DNA from: an uncultured Roseateles sp.
Lineage (GTDB): Bacteria; Pseudomonadota; Gammaproteobacteria; Burkholderiales; Burkholderiaceae_C
NCBI RefSeq assembly: GCF_913777145.1
Contig: NZ_CAJYPS010000014.1
Coordinates: forward strand, 124,001-188,000
DNA length: 64,000 nucleotides
Direction of reading: 5' to 3'
Each line of letters starts with the position of its first letter. Position 1 is the first letter of the stretch. Below the pieces are notes generated by a model. That model was not told the origin of the DNA, searched no databases, and worked only from the letters and a program-made list of their open reading frames with translations. Positions 1 through 8,641 of the stretch are shown here, piece after piece. The position numbers and the translations under genes were made by a program.

Positions 1-519
1 GCCCAGGTGGTAGCCCAGCGCGTCGGCCACCTCGGCGCCCAGCACCGCGCCGAACACGTCGCTGTGCGGCAGTGCCGGACTGTCTTCGGCCACGTCGTTG
101 AAGGCGCGTCCCTGGGCCAGCACCAGCGGCTGGCGGTTGCCCCAGCGGAAGCGGCTGAAGTAGCCGTTGGACGTGGCCACCACCGGGTAGCCGCGGTGCG
201 AGTCACCCAGCGACAGCGGCACCACCCAGTCCACGCCGGGCAGTCGGGTCAGGTCTTGCACGCTCTGCCAGCGGATGTTGTTGGTGGCGCTGCCGATGCG
301 GAACACCGAATACAGCAGCAGCTGCACCGGACCCGTGCGGGCGCCGACGATGAGATCGGTGCCCGACACCGACTGCGCGAAGTTCTCCCGCACGTCGGTG
401 CGCACGCGGCTCAGGCCCAGCAGCAACAGCGTGGACAGAGCGATGGACAAGGCCACCAGCGCCAGCACGAAGCGGCGGTTCCAGGCGCTCTGCAGCGCCA
501 TCTTGAGCAGGGTGTTCAT
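1..519 (-). CDS. ABC transporter permease, FtsX/MacB type (3' end outside window)
   Basis: This is the first 173 codons of a membrane permease that continues beyond the left edge. The protein opens with MNTLLKMALQSAWNRR and a single hydrophobic helix at about residues 17-37, followed by a periplasmic core that includes SGTDLIVGARTGP. That layout is typical of FtsX/MacB-type permeases. The start codon at 519 overlaps the stop of the upstream ATPase gene as ATGA, so the two are probably made together. The linked ATPase, DUF2796 protein and zinc genes resemble the Zur-controlled ZrgABC arrangement described in Vibrio, so a role in zinc acquisition is inferred. The substrate cannot be read from the sequence. 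Confidence 0.8.
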   Translation of the reverse strand, partial: MNTLLKMALQSAWNRRFVLALVALSIALSTLLLLGLSRVRTDVRENFAQSVSGTDLIVGARTGPVQLLLYSVFRIGSATNNIRWQSVQDLTRLPGVDWVVPLSLGDSHRGYPVVATSNGYFSRFRWGNRQPLVLAQGRAFNDVAEDSPALPHSDVFGAVLGAEVADALGYHLG

Positions 520-1235
520 GCGCGGCGGCGTTCGGGGCGCGGGGCGCTCGCCCGGGCCAGGTTGAGGCTGGGCAGGTCCAGCGTGCGACTGAAGTGCCGG
601 CCCAGGCGGGCGTCGTGGCTCACGAACAGCAGCGTGGAGCCGGCCTCGCGGCAGGCCTGCAGCAGCAGCGCCATGAAGCGGTCGCGGTGGTCCTCGTCCA
701 GCGCCGAGGTGGGCTCGTCCGCGACGATGAGCTCGGGCGCGCCTATCAGCGCCCGTGCGGCGGCCACGCGCTGCTGCTGGCCCACCGACAGCTCGTCGGC
801 GCGGCGCCGCCAGTCGGCCTCGTCCAGCCCCATGCGCGCCAGCAGCTCGGCGGCTCGCTCGCGCGGGCGTTTGGCGCGCTCTGCGCGGCGGCGGGAAAAG
901 CTGCAGGGCAGCAGCACGTTGTCCAACGCCGAGCGGTAGGTCAGCAGGTTGAACTGCTGAAAGATGTAGCCCACGTGGTCGGCGCGCAGACGGTCGCGCG
1001 CGCTGGGGGGCAGGGCCTGCCAGTCCTGCCCCAGCAGTCGTACCTGGCCGTGCCGCGGCAGCAGCACGCCGGCCAGCAGCGACAGCAGGCTGCTCTTGCC
1101 CGAGCCGCTGGGGCCGCGCAGCAGCACCAGGTCGCCTCGGTGCAGGTCGAGGGCGGGAATGTCCAGGCAGTCGGCGTCGGCCTGAGGCCAGCGAAAGCGC
1201 AGGTCCCGCACCTGCAGCACGGCGTCTGCGCTCAT
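516..1235 (-). CDS. ABC transporter ATP-binding protein of the zinc locus
   Basis: A 239-residue cytoplasmic ATPase that should power the permease encoded next to it. The Walker A motif GPSGSGKSS lies near residue 37, the signature is LSVGQQQR, and the Walker B region reads LIVADEPTSALD. It belongs to the LolD/MacB-like ATPase group that pairs with FtsX-type permeases. The open frame extends further upstream, but MSADAVLQVRDL is chosen because it overlaps the end of the DUF2796 gene by four bases and gives the usual family length. It lies third or fourth in a minus-strand operon reading away from zur. By analogy with ZrgC of Vibrio it may serve zinc uptake. Confidence 0.88.
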   Translation of the reverse strand: MSADAVLQVRDLRFRWPQADADCLDIPALDLHRGDLVLLRGPSGSGKSSLLSLLAGVLLPRHGQVRLLGQDWQALPPSARDRLRADHVGYIFQQFNLLTYRSALDNVLLPCSFSRRRAERAKRPRERAAELLARMGLDEADWRRRADELSVGQQQRVAAARALIGAPELIVADEPTSALDEDHRDRFMALLLQACREAGSTLLFVSHDARLGRHFSRTLDLPSLNLARASAPRPERRRA

Positions 1236-1780
1236 GAGCGCAGCGCGATGCGGGTGGCCGGGCGCTGCAGCTCCTGGCGGTGCTGGCCAGTGGGTCCGGC
1301 AATCTGCACCTGCAGCCGCTGCAGGCGCGCGAAACGCTGGAACAGCTGCTGCTGCAGGCCACCGAGCCGGTCGGGCCGTTCGCACTCGAAGCTGAAGCTG
1401 GCGTCCAGGTCCAGATGCTGACCGGGCGCCCCAGGGCCTTCGGGCTGCAGCAGCGGGGACGCCAGCTGCACGTCCCGCAGTCGGCAGCCGGCGTCCTCGT
1501 CGGGCTGCCACAGTGCCTGGCCCTGGCGCAGCGTCTGCAGCATCTGCTGCACCGCCTCGCGCTCGGCGGCGTTGCGCGGGTGGCGCTCGAAGCCCAGCAG
1601 GCTGTCCAGCGGAGCCTCGAGCTGCAGTGTGAGCGCGCGGCCCTGCCAGGCGATTTCCAGCCGCATCACGCCATGCTGATGGGGGGCGGTTTGTGCGGCG
1701 GCAGGGCGCGTGGTCAGCAGGGCCAGGCTGGCGATCAGCAGCGCCAGGACGGCGCGGTGTAGCGGGGCGGATGGCGACAT
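1232..1780 (-). CDS. DUF2796 (ZrgA-like) zinc-linked periplasmic protein
   Basis: A 182-residue exported protein. It has a signal peptide ([19 protein letters not shown], cleavage likely after PAAAQ) followed by APHQHGVMRLEIAWQG, the usual start of DUF2796 proteins, where the His pair is a plausible metal ligand. Two cysteines, GCRLRD and FECERP, are also conserved in this family as I recall it. Its Vibrio relative ZrgA is part of a Zur-regulated zinc system. The start shares one base with the stop of the ZigA gene (TGATG), and the stop overlaps the ATPase start, so this is the middle of a coupled operon. The exact biochemical role of the family is not settled. Confidence 0.8.
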   Translation of the reverse strand: MSPSAPLHRAVLALLIASLALLTTRPAAAQTAPHQHGVMRLEIAWQGRALTLQLEAPLDSLLGFERHPRNAAEREAVQQMLQTLRQGQALWQPDEDAGCRLRDVQLASPLLQPEGPGAPGQHLDLDASFSFECERPDRLGGLQQQLFQRFARLQRLQVQIAGPTGQHRQELQRPATRIALRS

Positions 1781-2940
1781 CAGTCCTCCCAGGTGGGAAA
1801 GGGGTCTTGCAGCTGCCGCCAGCGCTGCGGGCCCTGGCGGTATTCGGTGAAGTTCAGCAGGCAGGCGTCCAGCGCCGCTCTCAGCGCGGCCTGGTCCAGC
1901 GCCTGACCGATGACGACGAACTCATGGCCGCGCTCGTGCGGCGGCACGTTCCAGCGACCCACCGGCTCCAGCTGGGTCATCAGGCCGGCGCCGTGCAGGC
2001 AGGCCAGCCAGTCGGGGCGGCTGGCCAGCCAGACGTAGCCCTTGTGGCGCAGCACGCCGGGCAGGGGCTGCGACAGCAGGCGGTGCAGCCGGCCGGGGTG
2101 GAAGGGGCGATCCGCGCGGTAGACGAAGCTGGAGATGCCGTACTCGTCGGCCTCGCCGTCGTCGCCCTTGCCCTCCAGCGCCTGCACCCAGCGCGGGTTG
2201 GACTCGGCCTGCTCCTGGTTGAACAGGCCCGTGCCCAGCAGCTGGTCCAGCGGCACCTCGCCACGGCGCGCGTCGATGATCTCCGCGCCCGGGTTGAGCG
2301 CATGGATCAGTGCATGCACCTGCTCCAGCTGGTCCAGGCCGACCAGGTCGGTCTTGCTGACGACGATGACGTTGGCGAACTCGATCTGCTCCACCAGCAA
2401 CTGCACCAGCCGGCGCTCGTCGCCCTCGCCGGCGGTCTGGCCCCGCTGGGCCAGGAATTCGGCGCTGGCGTAGTCCTTCAGCAGGTTGAGCGCGTCCACC
2501 ACGGTGACCATGGTGTCGATGTAGGCCAGTTGCTGCAGCCCCTGGCCCTGCTCGTCGGTGAAGTCGAAGGTGGCCGCGATGGGCATGGGCTCGGAGATGC
2601 CGGTGGACTCGATCAGCAGATAGTCGAAACGCCCGGCCTCCGCGAGCCGGCGTACCTCCTGTAGCAGGTCGTCGCGCAGCGTGCAGCAGATGCAGCCATT
2701 GCTCATCTCCACCATCTTTTCCTCGGTGCGCGACAGGCCCACGCCGTGGGCGTCGGTGCTGTCGCGCACCAGTGCGGCGTCTATGTTGATCTCGCTCATG
2801 TCGTTGACGATGACCGCCACGCGCAGGCCTTCGCGGTTGCGCAGCAGGTGGTTGAGCAGCGTGGTCTTGCCGGCGCCGAGGAAGCCGGACAGCACGGTGG
2901 TGGGCAGCCTGCGGGGCGGCGGTGCGAGGAGGGCGGACAT
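1780..2940 (-). CDS. zigA: COG0523 zinc metallochaperone GTPase (ZigA)
   Basis: A 386-residue P-loop GTPase of the CobW/COG0523 group, cytosolic. The P-loop is [14 protein letters not shown] near residue 18, and the metal-binding GCICCT motif, a CxCC site, lies at about 75. The C-terminal CobW domain begins near residue 245 and holds VWLASRPDW and [10 protein letters not shown]. Members controlled by Zur act as zinc chaperones that supply essential enzymes when zinc is short. I chose [19 protein letters not shown] as start; the longer open frame reads back into the ZIP gene without similarity. The gap to the ZIP gene is 13 bases. The assignment to ZigA and not to another COG0523 subgroup rests on the zur neighbour. 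Confidence 0.88.
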   Translation of the reverse strand: MSALLAPPPRRLPTTVLSGFLGAGKTTLLNHLLRNREGLRVAVIVNDMSEINIDAALVRDSTDAHGVGLSRTEEKMVEMSNGCICCTLRDDLLQEVRRLAEAGRFDYLLIESTGISEPMPIAATFDFTDEQGQGLQQLAYIDTMVTVVDALNLLKDYASAEFLAQRGQTAGEGDERRLVQLLVEQIEFANVIVVSKTDLVGLDQLEQVHALIHALNPGAEIIDARRGEVPLDQLLGTGLFNQEQAESNPRWVQALEGKGDDGEADEYGISSFVYRADRPFHPGRLHRLLSQPLPGVLRHKGYVWLASRPDWLACLHGAGLMTQLEPVGRWNVPPHERGHEFVVIGQALDQAALRAALDACLLNFTEYRQGPQRWRQLQDPFPTWED

Positions 2941-2953
2941 GGGTCTCTCCGGG

Positions 2954-3688
2954 TCAGTGGGCGATGTGCATCCCGTGGCCGGCCAGCGGCAGCAGCAGCA
3001 CGCCGGCGGCCAGCGCCAGCAACTGCTGCAGCGGCGCGAGACGCTGCTCCTGCCCGTGCAGCCAGGGCAGCAGCCGGGCGGTGGCGATGTAGAGCAGGCT
3101 GCCGGCGGCCAGCGCCAGCGCATAGGGGCGCAGCGCGGGCAACTGGGTCAGGCCCAGCGCGCCCAGCAGGCCGCCGGCCAGCGTGAACAGCGCGGTGGCC
3201 GCGCTGGCGGCGAGCGCCCGGCGCAGCGACCAGCCCGACGCGCGCAGCAGCACCAGGTCGCCCAGCTGGCGGGGCAGTTCGTGCAGCGCTACCGCCAGCG
3301 CGGTGCTCAGGCCCAGCCAGGGCTGGACCGCAAAGGCCGCGGCGATCAGCGTGCCGTCCACCGCGTGATGCAGCGCGTCGCCCAGCAGCAGGCCGCCGCG
3401 GGTGTCTCTCAGGGGGGCCTCCACCGTGCAGACCTGGGGCCGGGGCGAGCGCAGGCCGTGCAGCAGCAGCAGGCCCGCCAGCGCCGTGGCCAGCAGCGCG
3501 TGGGCGTCCTGGCCGGTGCCCAGCGCCTCGGGCAGCAGGTGCAGCAGCGCGGCCGACAGCATCACGCCCGCGGCCAGGGCCACCAGATGGGTGTGCAGTG
3601 CGCGGGGCAGGGCCCGGGCGGCCAGCGCAGCGGTGCCCAGGCTGAGGCTGGAGCTGGCCAGGCAGGCACCGAGGGTGGCGGCGATCAT
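2954..3688 (-). CDS. ZIP-family divalent metal (zinc) transporter
   Basis: A 244-residue inner-membrane transporter with about seven or eight hydrophobic segments. The two ZIP signature helices are visible: [14 protein letters not shown] (TM4) and [15 protein letters not shown] (TM5), which carry the His and Glu residues of the metal path. It should import zinc. It is the first gene of the minus-strand zinc operon and lies head to head with zur, separated by 40 bases that hold a candidate Fur-family operator. The N-terminus [13 protein letters not shown] has no cleavable signal. Zinc is the likely substrate because of the regulator and chaperone neighbours; other divalent metals are possible. 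Confidence 0.88.
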   Translation of the reverse strand: MIAATLGACLASSSLSLGTAALAARALPRALHTHLVALAAGVMLSAALLHLLPEALGTGQDAHALLATALAGLLLLHGLRSPRPQVCTVEAPLRDTRGGLLLGDALHHAVDGTLIAAAFAVQPWLGLSTALAVALHELPRQLGDLVLLRASGWSLRRALAASAATALFTLAGGLLGALGLTQLPALRPYALALAAGSLLYIATARLLPWLHGQEQRLAPLQQLLALAAGVLLLPLAGHGMHIAH

Positions 3689-3695
3689 GGTCGAT

Positions 3696-3718
3696 ATGGT
3701 AATGAGAATGCGTTAGCA
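3696..3718. promoter_or_regulatory. Candidate Zur/Fur-family operator
   Basis: The 40-base gap between the divergent ZIP and zur genes is AT-rich against the GC-rich background. It contains GGTAATGAGAATGCGTTAG (3698-3716), which matches the classic 19-base Fur box at 11 positions, most of them in the first two hexamers, and has TAA/TTA ends in dyad. A Zur dimer bound here could control both directions. No clear -35/-10 pair was identified. Confidence 0.5.
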
Positions 3719-3728
3719 ATAATAGTCC

Positions 3729-4181
3729 ATGCAAGAATGGATTCGCGTTAACAAGACTTGCAACGGACCGACCTTGGAACGATCCACCCGCCAGCGCTCC
3801 GCGATCCGCAGCGCCATCGAAGCCGCCGGCCGGCCGTTGTCGCCGCAGGAGGTGCTGGAAGCCGCGCAGGCCGACGTGCCCGGCCTGTCGCTGGCCACGG
3901 TCTATCGCAACCTCAAGCAGCTGATGGACGCCGGTGAGATCAGCCCGGTGAGCCTGCCCGGCGAGAGCCCGCGCTACGAGGCCTCGCACCATGCCCACCA
4001 CCACCACTTCCAGTGCCTGGTCTGCCAGCGCGTGTTCGACGTGCACCAGTGCCCGGGTGACATGGCCTCGCTGGCGCCGCCAGGGTTCACGGTCGAGGGG
4101 CATGAGCTGACGCTGTATGGCCGTTGCAGCGACTGCGGCCCGGCACGACGTCCGCGCGCTGCCCGCGTGCCGCGCAGCTGA
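3729..4181 (+). CDS. zur: Fur-family transcriptional repressor, probably Zur
   Basis: A 150-residue Fur-family regulator. An N-terminal winged helix contains LSLATVYRNLKQLMDAGE, the DNA-recognition region shared by the family. It is followed by the metal-binding dimer domain with HHAHHHHFQCLVCQRVFDVH and a C-terminal CSDCG, so both CxxC pairs of a structural zinc site are present. Position beside a ZIP transporter, ZigA and a ZrgA-like gene argues for Zur over Fur or PerR. The start at 3729 is uncertain because no ribosome binding site is evident upstream. It is expected to repress the divergent zinc operon and perhaps itself through the operator in between. Confidence 0.85.
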   Translation: MQEWIRVNKTCNGPTLERSTRQRSAIRSAIEAAGRPLSPQEVLEAAQADVPGLSLATVYRNLKQLMDAGEISPVSLPGESPRYEASHHAHHHHFQCLVCQRVFDVHQCPGDMASLAPPGFTVEGHELTLYGRCSDCGPARRPRAARVPRS

Positions 4182-4284
4182 GCCTCGTCACCATGCGCAC
4201 AAGCAGCCTCGTTTTGCGCATTTCACGGCCGGCCCGAGGCGTCCTAGGCTCGCGCGCTTGCCTACTGCAAGCTGCGGAGCCCTC

Positions 4285-5247
4285 TTGATCAAACTTGCCT
4301 TGCTGACCCTGCTCACCCTGCTGGGCCTGGTGCTGCTGGCCTTGCTGGCCACCTTTCTCTGGCTGCGCGCCCCCGACCTGCCGGCCGCCGAACTGGAGGC
4401 CCGCTGGGCCACGCCCGCCGACCACTACCTGGTGCTGGGTGAGGGCCTGCGCGTGCACTACCGCGACGAGGGTGCCGCCGACGGCCCCGTGCTGCTGCTG
4501 GTGCACGGCTATGGTGATTCCTACGCCACCTGGGAGGGCTGGGCGGCCGAGCTGCGCGCCACCCACCGCGTGATCAGCCTGGATCTGCCCGGCCATGGCC
4601 TGACCGCGGCGCCCGAGGGCACGGTGCAGGACCGCACGGCCCAGGCGCGCCTGGTGGCCACGTTCGCGGAACGGCTCAAGCTGCCGCCCTATGTGGTGGC
4701 CGGCAATTCCATGGGCGGTGGCGTGGCCTGGCAGCTGGCGCTGCTGGCGCCTCAGCAGCTGCGCGGCCTGGTGCTGGTGGATGCGGCCGGCTGGCCCATG
4801 CCGGCCAGCACGCCGTCGCTGGCCTTCCGCCTGCTGGGTCACCCTTGGGGTCGGGCCTTGCTCGCACGCATAGACAACCGCCCGCTGATTCGCCAGGGAC
4901 TGAGTGCGCAGGTGGGCGACAAGGCGCTGATCACCGACGCGTTGGTAGACCGCTGGGCGCTGTACCAGCGCTATCCCGGCCACCGGCCCATCCTGATGTC
5001 CGCCGCGCCCGGCGCGCAGGCGCCCGCCAGCGAGGCGCTGCTGGCCGGCATCCACCTGCCCACGCTGGTGCTGCACGGCGAGATCGACCCGTTGCTGCCG
5101 CTGGAACACGGCCGCCGTTTCGCCGCCGCGATTCCGGGCGCGCAGCTGATCGTCTACCCTGGCGTCGGCCACCTGCCGCAGCGCGAGATCCCGCAACGCT
5201 CCGCGGCCGATGTGGCCGCCTTCGTCGCCCGCCTGCCTGCCCCCTGA
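4285..5247 (+). CDS. Membrane-anchored alpha/beta hydrolase
   Basis: A 320-residue alpha/beta hydrolase with an N-terminal hydrophobic anchor (KLALLTLLTLLGLVLLALL). Visible catalytic features are LLVHGYGDS (oxyanion region), the nucleophile elbow AGNSMGGG, the acid in HGEIDPLLP and the histidine in GVGHLPQ. The frame is open much further upstream, but I place the start at the TTG at 4285. A GGAG sequence lies at 4276-4279 at good distance, and the anchor then begins at residue 3. The substrate is unknown. The next gene follows after 18 bases on the same strand. Confidence 0.8.
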   Translation: MIKLALLTLLTLLGLVLLALLATFLWLRAPDLPAAELEARWATPADHYLVLGEGLRVHYRDEGAADGPVLLLVHGYGDSYATWEGWAAELRATHRVISLDLPGHGLTAAPEGTVQDRTAQARLVATFAERLKLPPYVVAGNSMGGGVAWQLALLAPQQLRGLVLVDAAGWPMPASTPSLAFRLLGHPWGRALLARIDNRPLIRQGLSAQVGDKALITDALVDRWALYQRYPGHRPILMSAAPGAQAPASEALLAGIHLPTLVLHGEIDPLLPLEHGRRFAAAIPGAQLIVYPGVGHLPQREIPQRSAADVAAFVARLPAP

Positions 5248-5265
5248 CCCGTCCATGACCCGCCC

Positions 5266-6270
5266 ATGACCGACCTGACCCTGCGCCCCGGCCCGTTCAA
5301 CCTTATCACCGACGTCGCGGGGCTCACGGTGGGCCAGGTCACCGACGAGACGGTGCGTTCCGGCGCCACCGTGCTGCTGACCGACGGTTTCTGGCGCGCC
5401 GCGGTGGATGTGCGTGGCGGCGGACCGGGCACGCGCGAGACCGAGGCGCTGGCGCCCGAGAACCTGGTGGGCCAGGTGCACGCGATCGCGCTGGCCGGCG
5501 GTTCGGTGTTCGGCCTCGCCGTGGCCGATGGCGTGGTGGCGGCACTGTCCGCCCGGGGCCAGGGCTTGCGCCTCAAGCCCGGCTCGCCGGCCATTCCGGT
5601 CGTGCCGGCGGCGGTGCTGCATGACCTGGGCAACGGCGGCGACAAGGCCTGGGGGCTGGAGCCGCCCTACCGCCGCTGGGGCCTGGAGGCGGTGGCCACG
5701 GCCACCGAGCTCTTCGCGCTGGGCCGCGTGGGCGCAGGCCGCGGTGCGATGGCCGGCCACATCCCGGGCGGCCTGGGCTCGGTGTCGCTGGACCTGGGCG
5801 ACGGCCTGATCGTGGGCGCGCTGGTGGCGGCCAACCCCATCGGTTCGGTCTACATGCCGGACGGCCGCACGCCCTGGGCCTGGCCCTTCGAGCTGGACGG
5901 CGAATTCGGCGGCGCGCATCCCGGCGCCCAGCCGCCGGTGAGTGACCCGCTGCCCGGCCAGTCCCGCCTGGCCGAGCTGGGCCGCACGCAGCCCGGGGCC
6001 AACACCACGCTGGCGGTCGTGGCCTGCAATGCGGACCTCAGCACCGCCGAATGCAAGCGCGTTGCGATGATGGCGCAGGACGGCATCGCCCGTGCCGTGC
6101 GGCCAGCGCACACCCCCTTCGATGGTGACACCGTGTTCGCGCTCGCGTCGGGCCGTCGCTCGCTGGGCGAGGGCCCGGAGCGGGCCGTGCAACTGGGCCG
6201 CCTGGGCTCGGCCGCGGCCGATTGCCTGGCTCGTGCGATCGCTCGCGCCGTGCATCTCGCGCAGGCTTGA
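5266..6270 (+). CDS. P1 (S58) family peptidase, DmpA-like
   Basis: A 334-residue protein of the P1/S58 family of self-processing N-terminal nucleophile aminopeptidases (DmpA, BapA). Family marks include ITDVAGLTVGQ near the start, RGGGPGTRE, ALAGGSVFGL, and QPGANTTLAVVACNADL at about residue 245. There the chain should be cut before the threonine to expose the catalytic residue. Length agrees with the family. Members remove small or beta-amino residues from peptides; the real substrate here is unknown. It has no signal peptide and probably works in the cytosol. It follows the hydrolase gene closely and may be cotranscribed. Confidence 0.85.
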   Translation: MTDLTLRPGPFNLITDVAGLTVGQVTDETVRSGATVLLTDGFWRAAVDVRGGGPGTRETEALAPENLVGQVHAIALAGGSVFGLAVADGVVAALSARGQGLRLKPGSPAIPVVPAAVLHDLGNGGDKAWGLEPPYRRWGLEAVATATELFALGRVGAGRGAMAGHIPGGLGSVSLDLGDGLIVGALVAANPIGSVYMPDGRTPWAWPFELDGEFGGAHPGAQPPVSDPLPGQSRLAELGRTQPGANTTLAVVACNADLSTAECKRVAMMAQDGIARAVRPAHTPFDGDTVFALASGRRSLGEGPERAVQLGRLGSAAADCLARAIARAVHLAQA

Positions 6271-6361
6271 CTTCGCAGGCCGTATACGCCGCGTTTACCG
6301 TGCAGACGCAGTCTTGCGGCCGCGGCCGTTGATAGTCGGGCGCGTGCTCCAACGCCCGCCC

Positions 6362-7006
6362 ATGTCCCTGCTGAGAACCCGAACCGATCTGATCACGCTG
6401 GCGCTGGTCGCGCTGCTGCACCTGCTGTTGCTGCTGTGGCTGGAGCTCAATCCGAGCGGCCGTGAAGCCACACGCCCGCAGGCCGGGCGTCTGCGCCTGA
6501 TACCGCTGCGCCTGCCACCGCCGCAGCCGCAGGCGCAAGACCCGGCACCGTCGCGGCCGCGCGCGGCCATCATGTCGCGCGCCAGCCCCGCCGAGCGCGC
6601 CGAACGGCCGGCCGACCCGGCCGCGCCCGCGGGCGAGGCTGCCTTGCCGGAGGGCGCTGGCTCCGCGGCCGCTGAGACGGCGGCTGCGGGCGTGGCAGCA
6701 CCGGGTGTGCGAGCCAGCGCGCCGCTGGACCTGCGCCTGCCGGTGTCCGTGGCCCGCAAGACCGAGCTCAGCATGGCCGAGCAGGTTGCGCGCGACCCGC
6801 GCTCGCATTCCCCGCGGCTCACCTTCAGCGAGAAGTTCGCGATCGCGCTGGGCACCATCGAATGCATCTACGAGGAGCTGCGCCCCGACGGCAGCATCTA
6901 CCGCGCACCGGGCCGTCTGGTCGCCAAGGCCACGGCCATCGTGCCCGCCACCGGCAAGGAGGCCACGGGCCGGCTCAAGGACACGGTGGGGGTGTGCGAG
7001 AAGTGA
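6362..7006 (+). CDS. Hypothetical anchored Pro/Ala-rich protein
   Basis: A 214-residue protein that I do not recognise. It has one N-terminal membrane helix (LITLALVALLHLLLLLWLEL), a long Pro/Ala-rich stretch at about residues 45-115, and a folded-looking C-terminal part with LTFSEKFAIALGTIECIYEE and one pair of cysteines. The anchor plus low-complexity spacer resembles TonB-like proteins in outline, but the C-terminus does not show a TonB domain. Start chosen at the ATG just before the helix; no clear ribosome binding site is seen. The downstream neighbour is convergent. Confidence 0.65.
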   Translation: MSLLRTRTDLITLALVALLHLLLLLWLELNPSGREATRPQAGRLRLIPLRLPPPQPQAQDPAPSRPRAAIMSRASPAERAERPADPAAPAGEAALPEGAGSAAAETAAAGVAAPGVRASAPLDLRLPVSVARKTELSMAEQVARDPRSHSPRLTFSEKFAIALGTIECIYEELRPDGSIYRAPGRLVAKATAIVPATGKEATGRLKDTVGVCEK

Positions 7007-7039
7007 GCCGGCCGGGCGCTGCCCGATCGCTGAGGCCGC

Positions 7040-8641
7040 TCACCGCTGCCGGGCGGCCAGCGTCTGGGCCAGATCCGGCGTATCCGCCAGCAACCGCGCG
7101 GTGTAGGCCGCCTGCGGCGCTTGCAGCACCTGAGCGGTCGCCCCGCTCTCCACGATGCGGCCCTGCTGCAGCACATAGAGGCGGTCGGTGGCGGCGCGCA
7201 TCACCGCGAGGTCGTGGGACACGAACAGCGTGGCCGTGCGCTGCTCGCGGCACAGCTGGTCCAGCAGGGTCAGGATTTGCGCGCGCACCGCGGTGTCCAG
7301 CGCCGACACTGCCTCGTCCAGCACCAGCAGCTCGGGTTCGATGATGAGTGCGCGGGCCAGCGCCAGGCGCTGGCGCTGCCCTCCCGAGAACTGGTGGGCG
7401 CGGCGCTCGGCCATGGCCGCGCCCAGGCCCACGCGTTCCAGCCAGTGCTCGGCCAGCGCGCGCGCGTCCGCGTGCGAGGGCGGCTGCTCGCGCAGGTGCA
7501 GCGGCTCGGCCACCAGGCGCCAGGCGGGCCAGCGCGGGTCCAGGCTGCCATAAGGGTCCTGGAACACGATCTGCACGCGGCGGCGCAGCGCGCGCTCATC
7601 GCCTTCGCCCCAGCGCTGACCGGCCAGCGTGATGCGGCCGGCCTGCGGCCGCTCCAGCCCCAGCACCGCGCGCAGCAGCGTGGACTTGCCGCTGCCGGAT
7701 TCGCCCACCAGGCCCACGCGTTCGCCGCGGCGCACCGTGAGGTTCACACCTTCCAGTGCGCGCCGTATCGTGGGCCGGCGCCACAGGCCGCCGCCCAGCG
7801 CGTAGTCGCGGCTCAGGTCTTGCACCTGCAGCAGGGGCTCGCCGCCAGTTGCCGCTGCGGCCCTTGCCGGCGGCAGCTCGGCCTGGGCCAGCAGCGCCTG
7901 CGTGGCCGGGTGCTGCGGCCGGCTCAGCAGCGCCAGCGCCTCGCCCTGTTCGACTAGGCGGCCCTGCTGGAGCACGGCGACACGGTCGGCCGCCTGGGCG
8001 ACCAGGGCCAGGTCGTGCGTGACCAGCAGCAGCGCGCAGCCCTGCTCGCGCGCCAGGCCGGTCAGCAGCGCGAGGATCTGGGCCTGCGTCGTCACGTCCA
8101 GCGCGGTCGTGGGTTCGTCAGCGATCAGCAGGCGCGGCTGGTGGGCCAGCGCGATCGCGATCACCACGCGCTGGCGCTGGCCGCCGGAGAGCTGGTGCGG
8201 GTGGCGGCGCGCACCGGCGTCGTCGTCGCCCAGGCCCACGCGGCCCAGCGCGGCGCGGGCCTGGGCCCAGGCCTCGCGTCGGCTCAAGGGGTGGTGCAGG
8301 CGCAGCGCCTCGGCCAGCTGCGCGCCTATGCTCATCAAGGGGTTGAGCGCGCTCATGGGTTCCTGGAACACCAGGCCCAGGCGCTGGCCGCGCAGCGCGT
8401 TCCAGCGCGCCTCGGGCAGGCTCAGCAGGTCCTCGCCGTCCAGCCGCAGATCGCCGCTCAGGCGCGCGCCCTCGGGCAGCAGGCCCATCAGCGCCAGCGC
8501 GGTCAGCGACTTGCCGGAGCCCGAGGCACCCACCAGGCCCAGCACCTCGCCGGCCTGCAGCGTGAGGGACAGGTCTTGCAGCAGCGGGCGGCCGTCCAGC
8601 GTCAGCGACAGGCGCTCGAGTTGCAGCAGCGGTGCGCTCAT
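7040..8641 (-). CDS. Double ATPase of a peptide-type ABC importer (DppD-DppF fusion)
   Basis: A 533-residue cytoplasmic protein with two complete ABC ATPase domains, equal to DppD and DppF joined, as in YejF. Domain 1 (about 5-255) has GASGSGKS, LSGGQRQR and LIADEPTTALD. Domain 2 (about 275-525) has GESGSGKST, FSGGQRQR and LVLDEAVSALD. Both nucleotide sites look intact. It should energise the two permease subunits encoded just upstream; its start overlaps the DppC-type gene as ATGA. It is the last gene of the receptor/transport operon. The transported compound is a peptide or peptide-like molecule by family, not shown by sequence. Confidence 0.92.
   Translation of the reverse strand: MSAPLLQLERLSLTLDGRPLLQDLSLTLQAGEVLGLVGASGSGKSLTALALMGLLPEGARLSGDLRLDGEDLLSLPEARWNALRGQRLGLVFQEPMSALNPLMSIGAQLAEALRLHHPLSRREAWAQARAALGRVGLGDDDAGARRHPHQLSGGQRQRVVIAIALAHQPRLLIADEPTTALDVTTQAQILALLTGLAREQGCALLLVTHDLALVAQAADRVAVLQQGRLVEQGEALALLSRPQHPATQALLAQAELPPARAAAATGGEPLLQVQDLSRDYALGGGLWRRPTIRRALEGVNLTVRRGERVGLVGESGSGKSTLLRAVLGLERPQAGRITLAGQRWGEGDERALRRRVQIVFQDPYGSLDPRWPAWRLVAEPLHLREQPPSHADARALAEHWLERVGLGAAMAERRAHQFSGGQRQRLALARALIIEPELLVLDEAVSALDTAVRAQILTLLDQLCREQRTATLFVSHDLAVMRAATDRLYVLQQGRIVESGATAQVLQAPQAAYTARLLADTPDLAQTLAARQR

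Noticed and set aside
4087-6255. 722-codon minus-strand open frame opposite the hydrolase and P1 peptidase genes
   Set aside because: Low-complexity His/Arg/Gln translation; both plus-strand genes have clear catalytic motifs.
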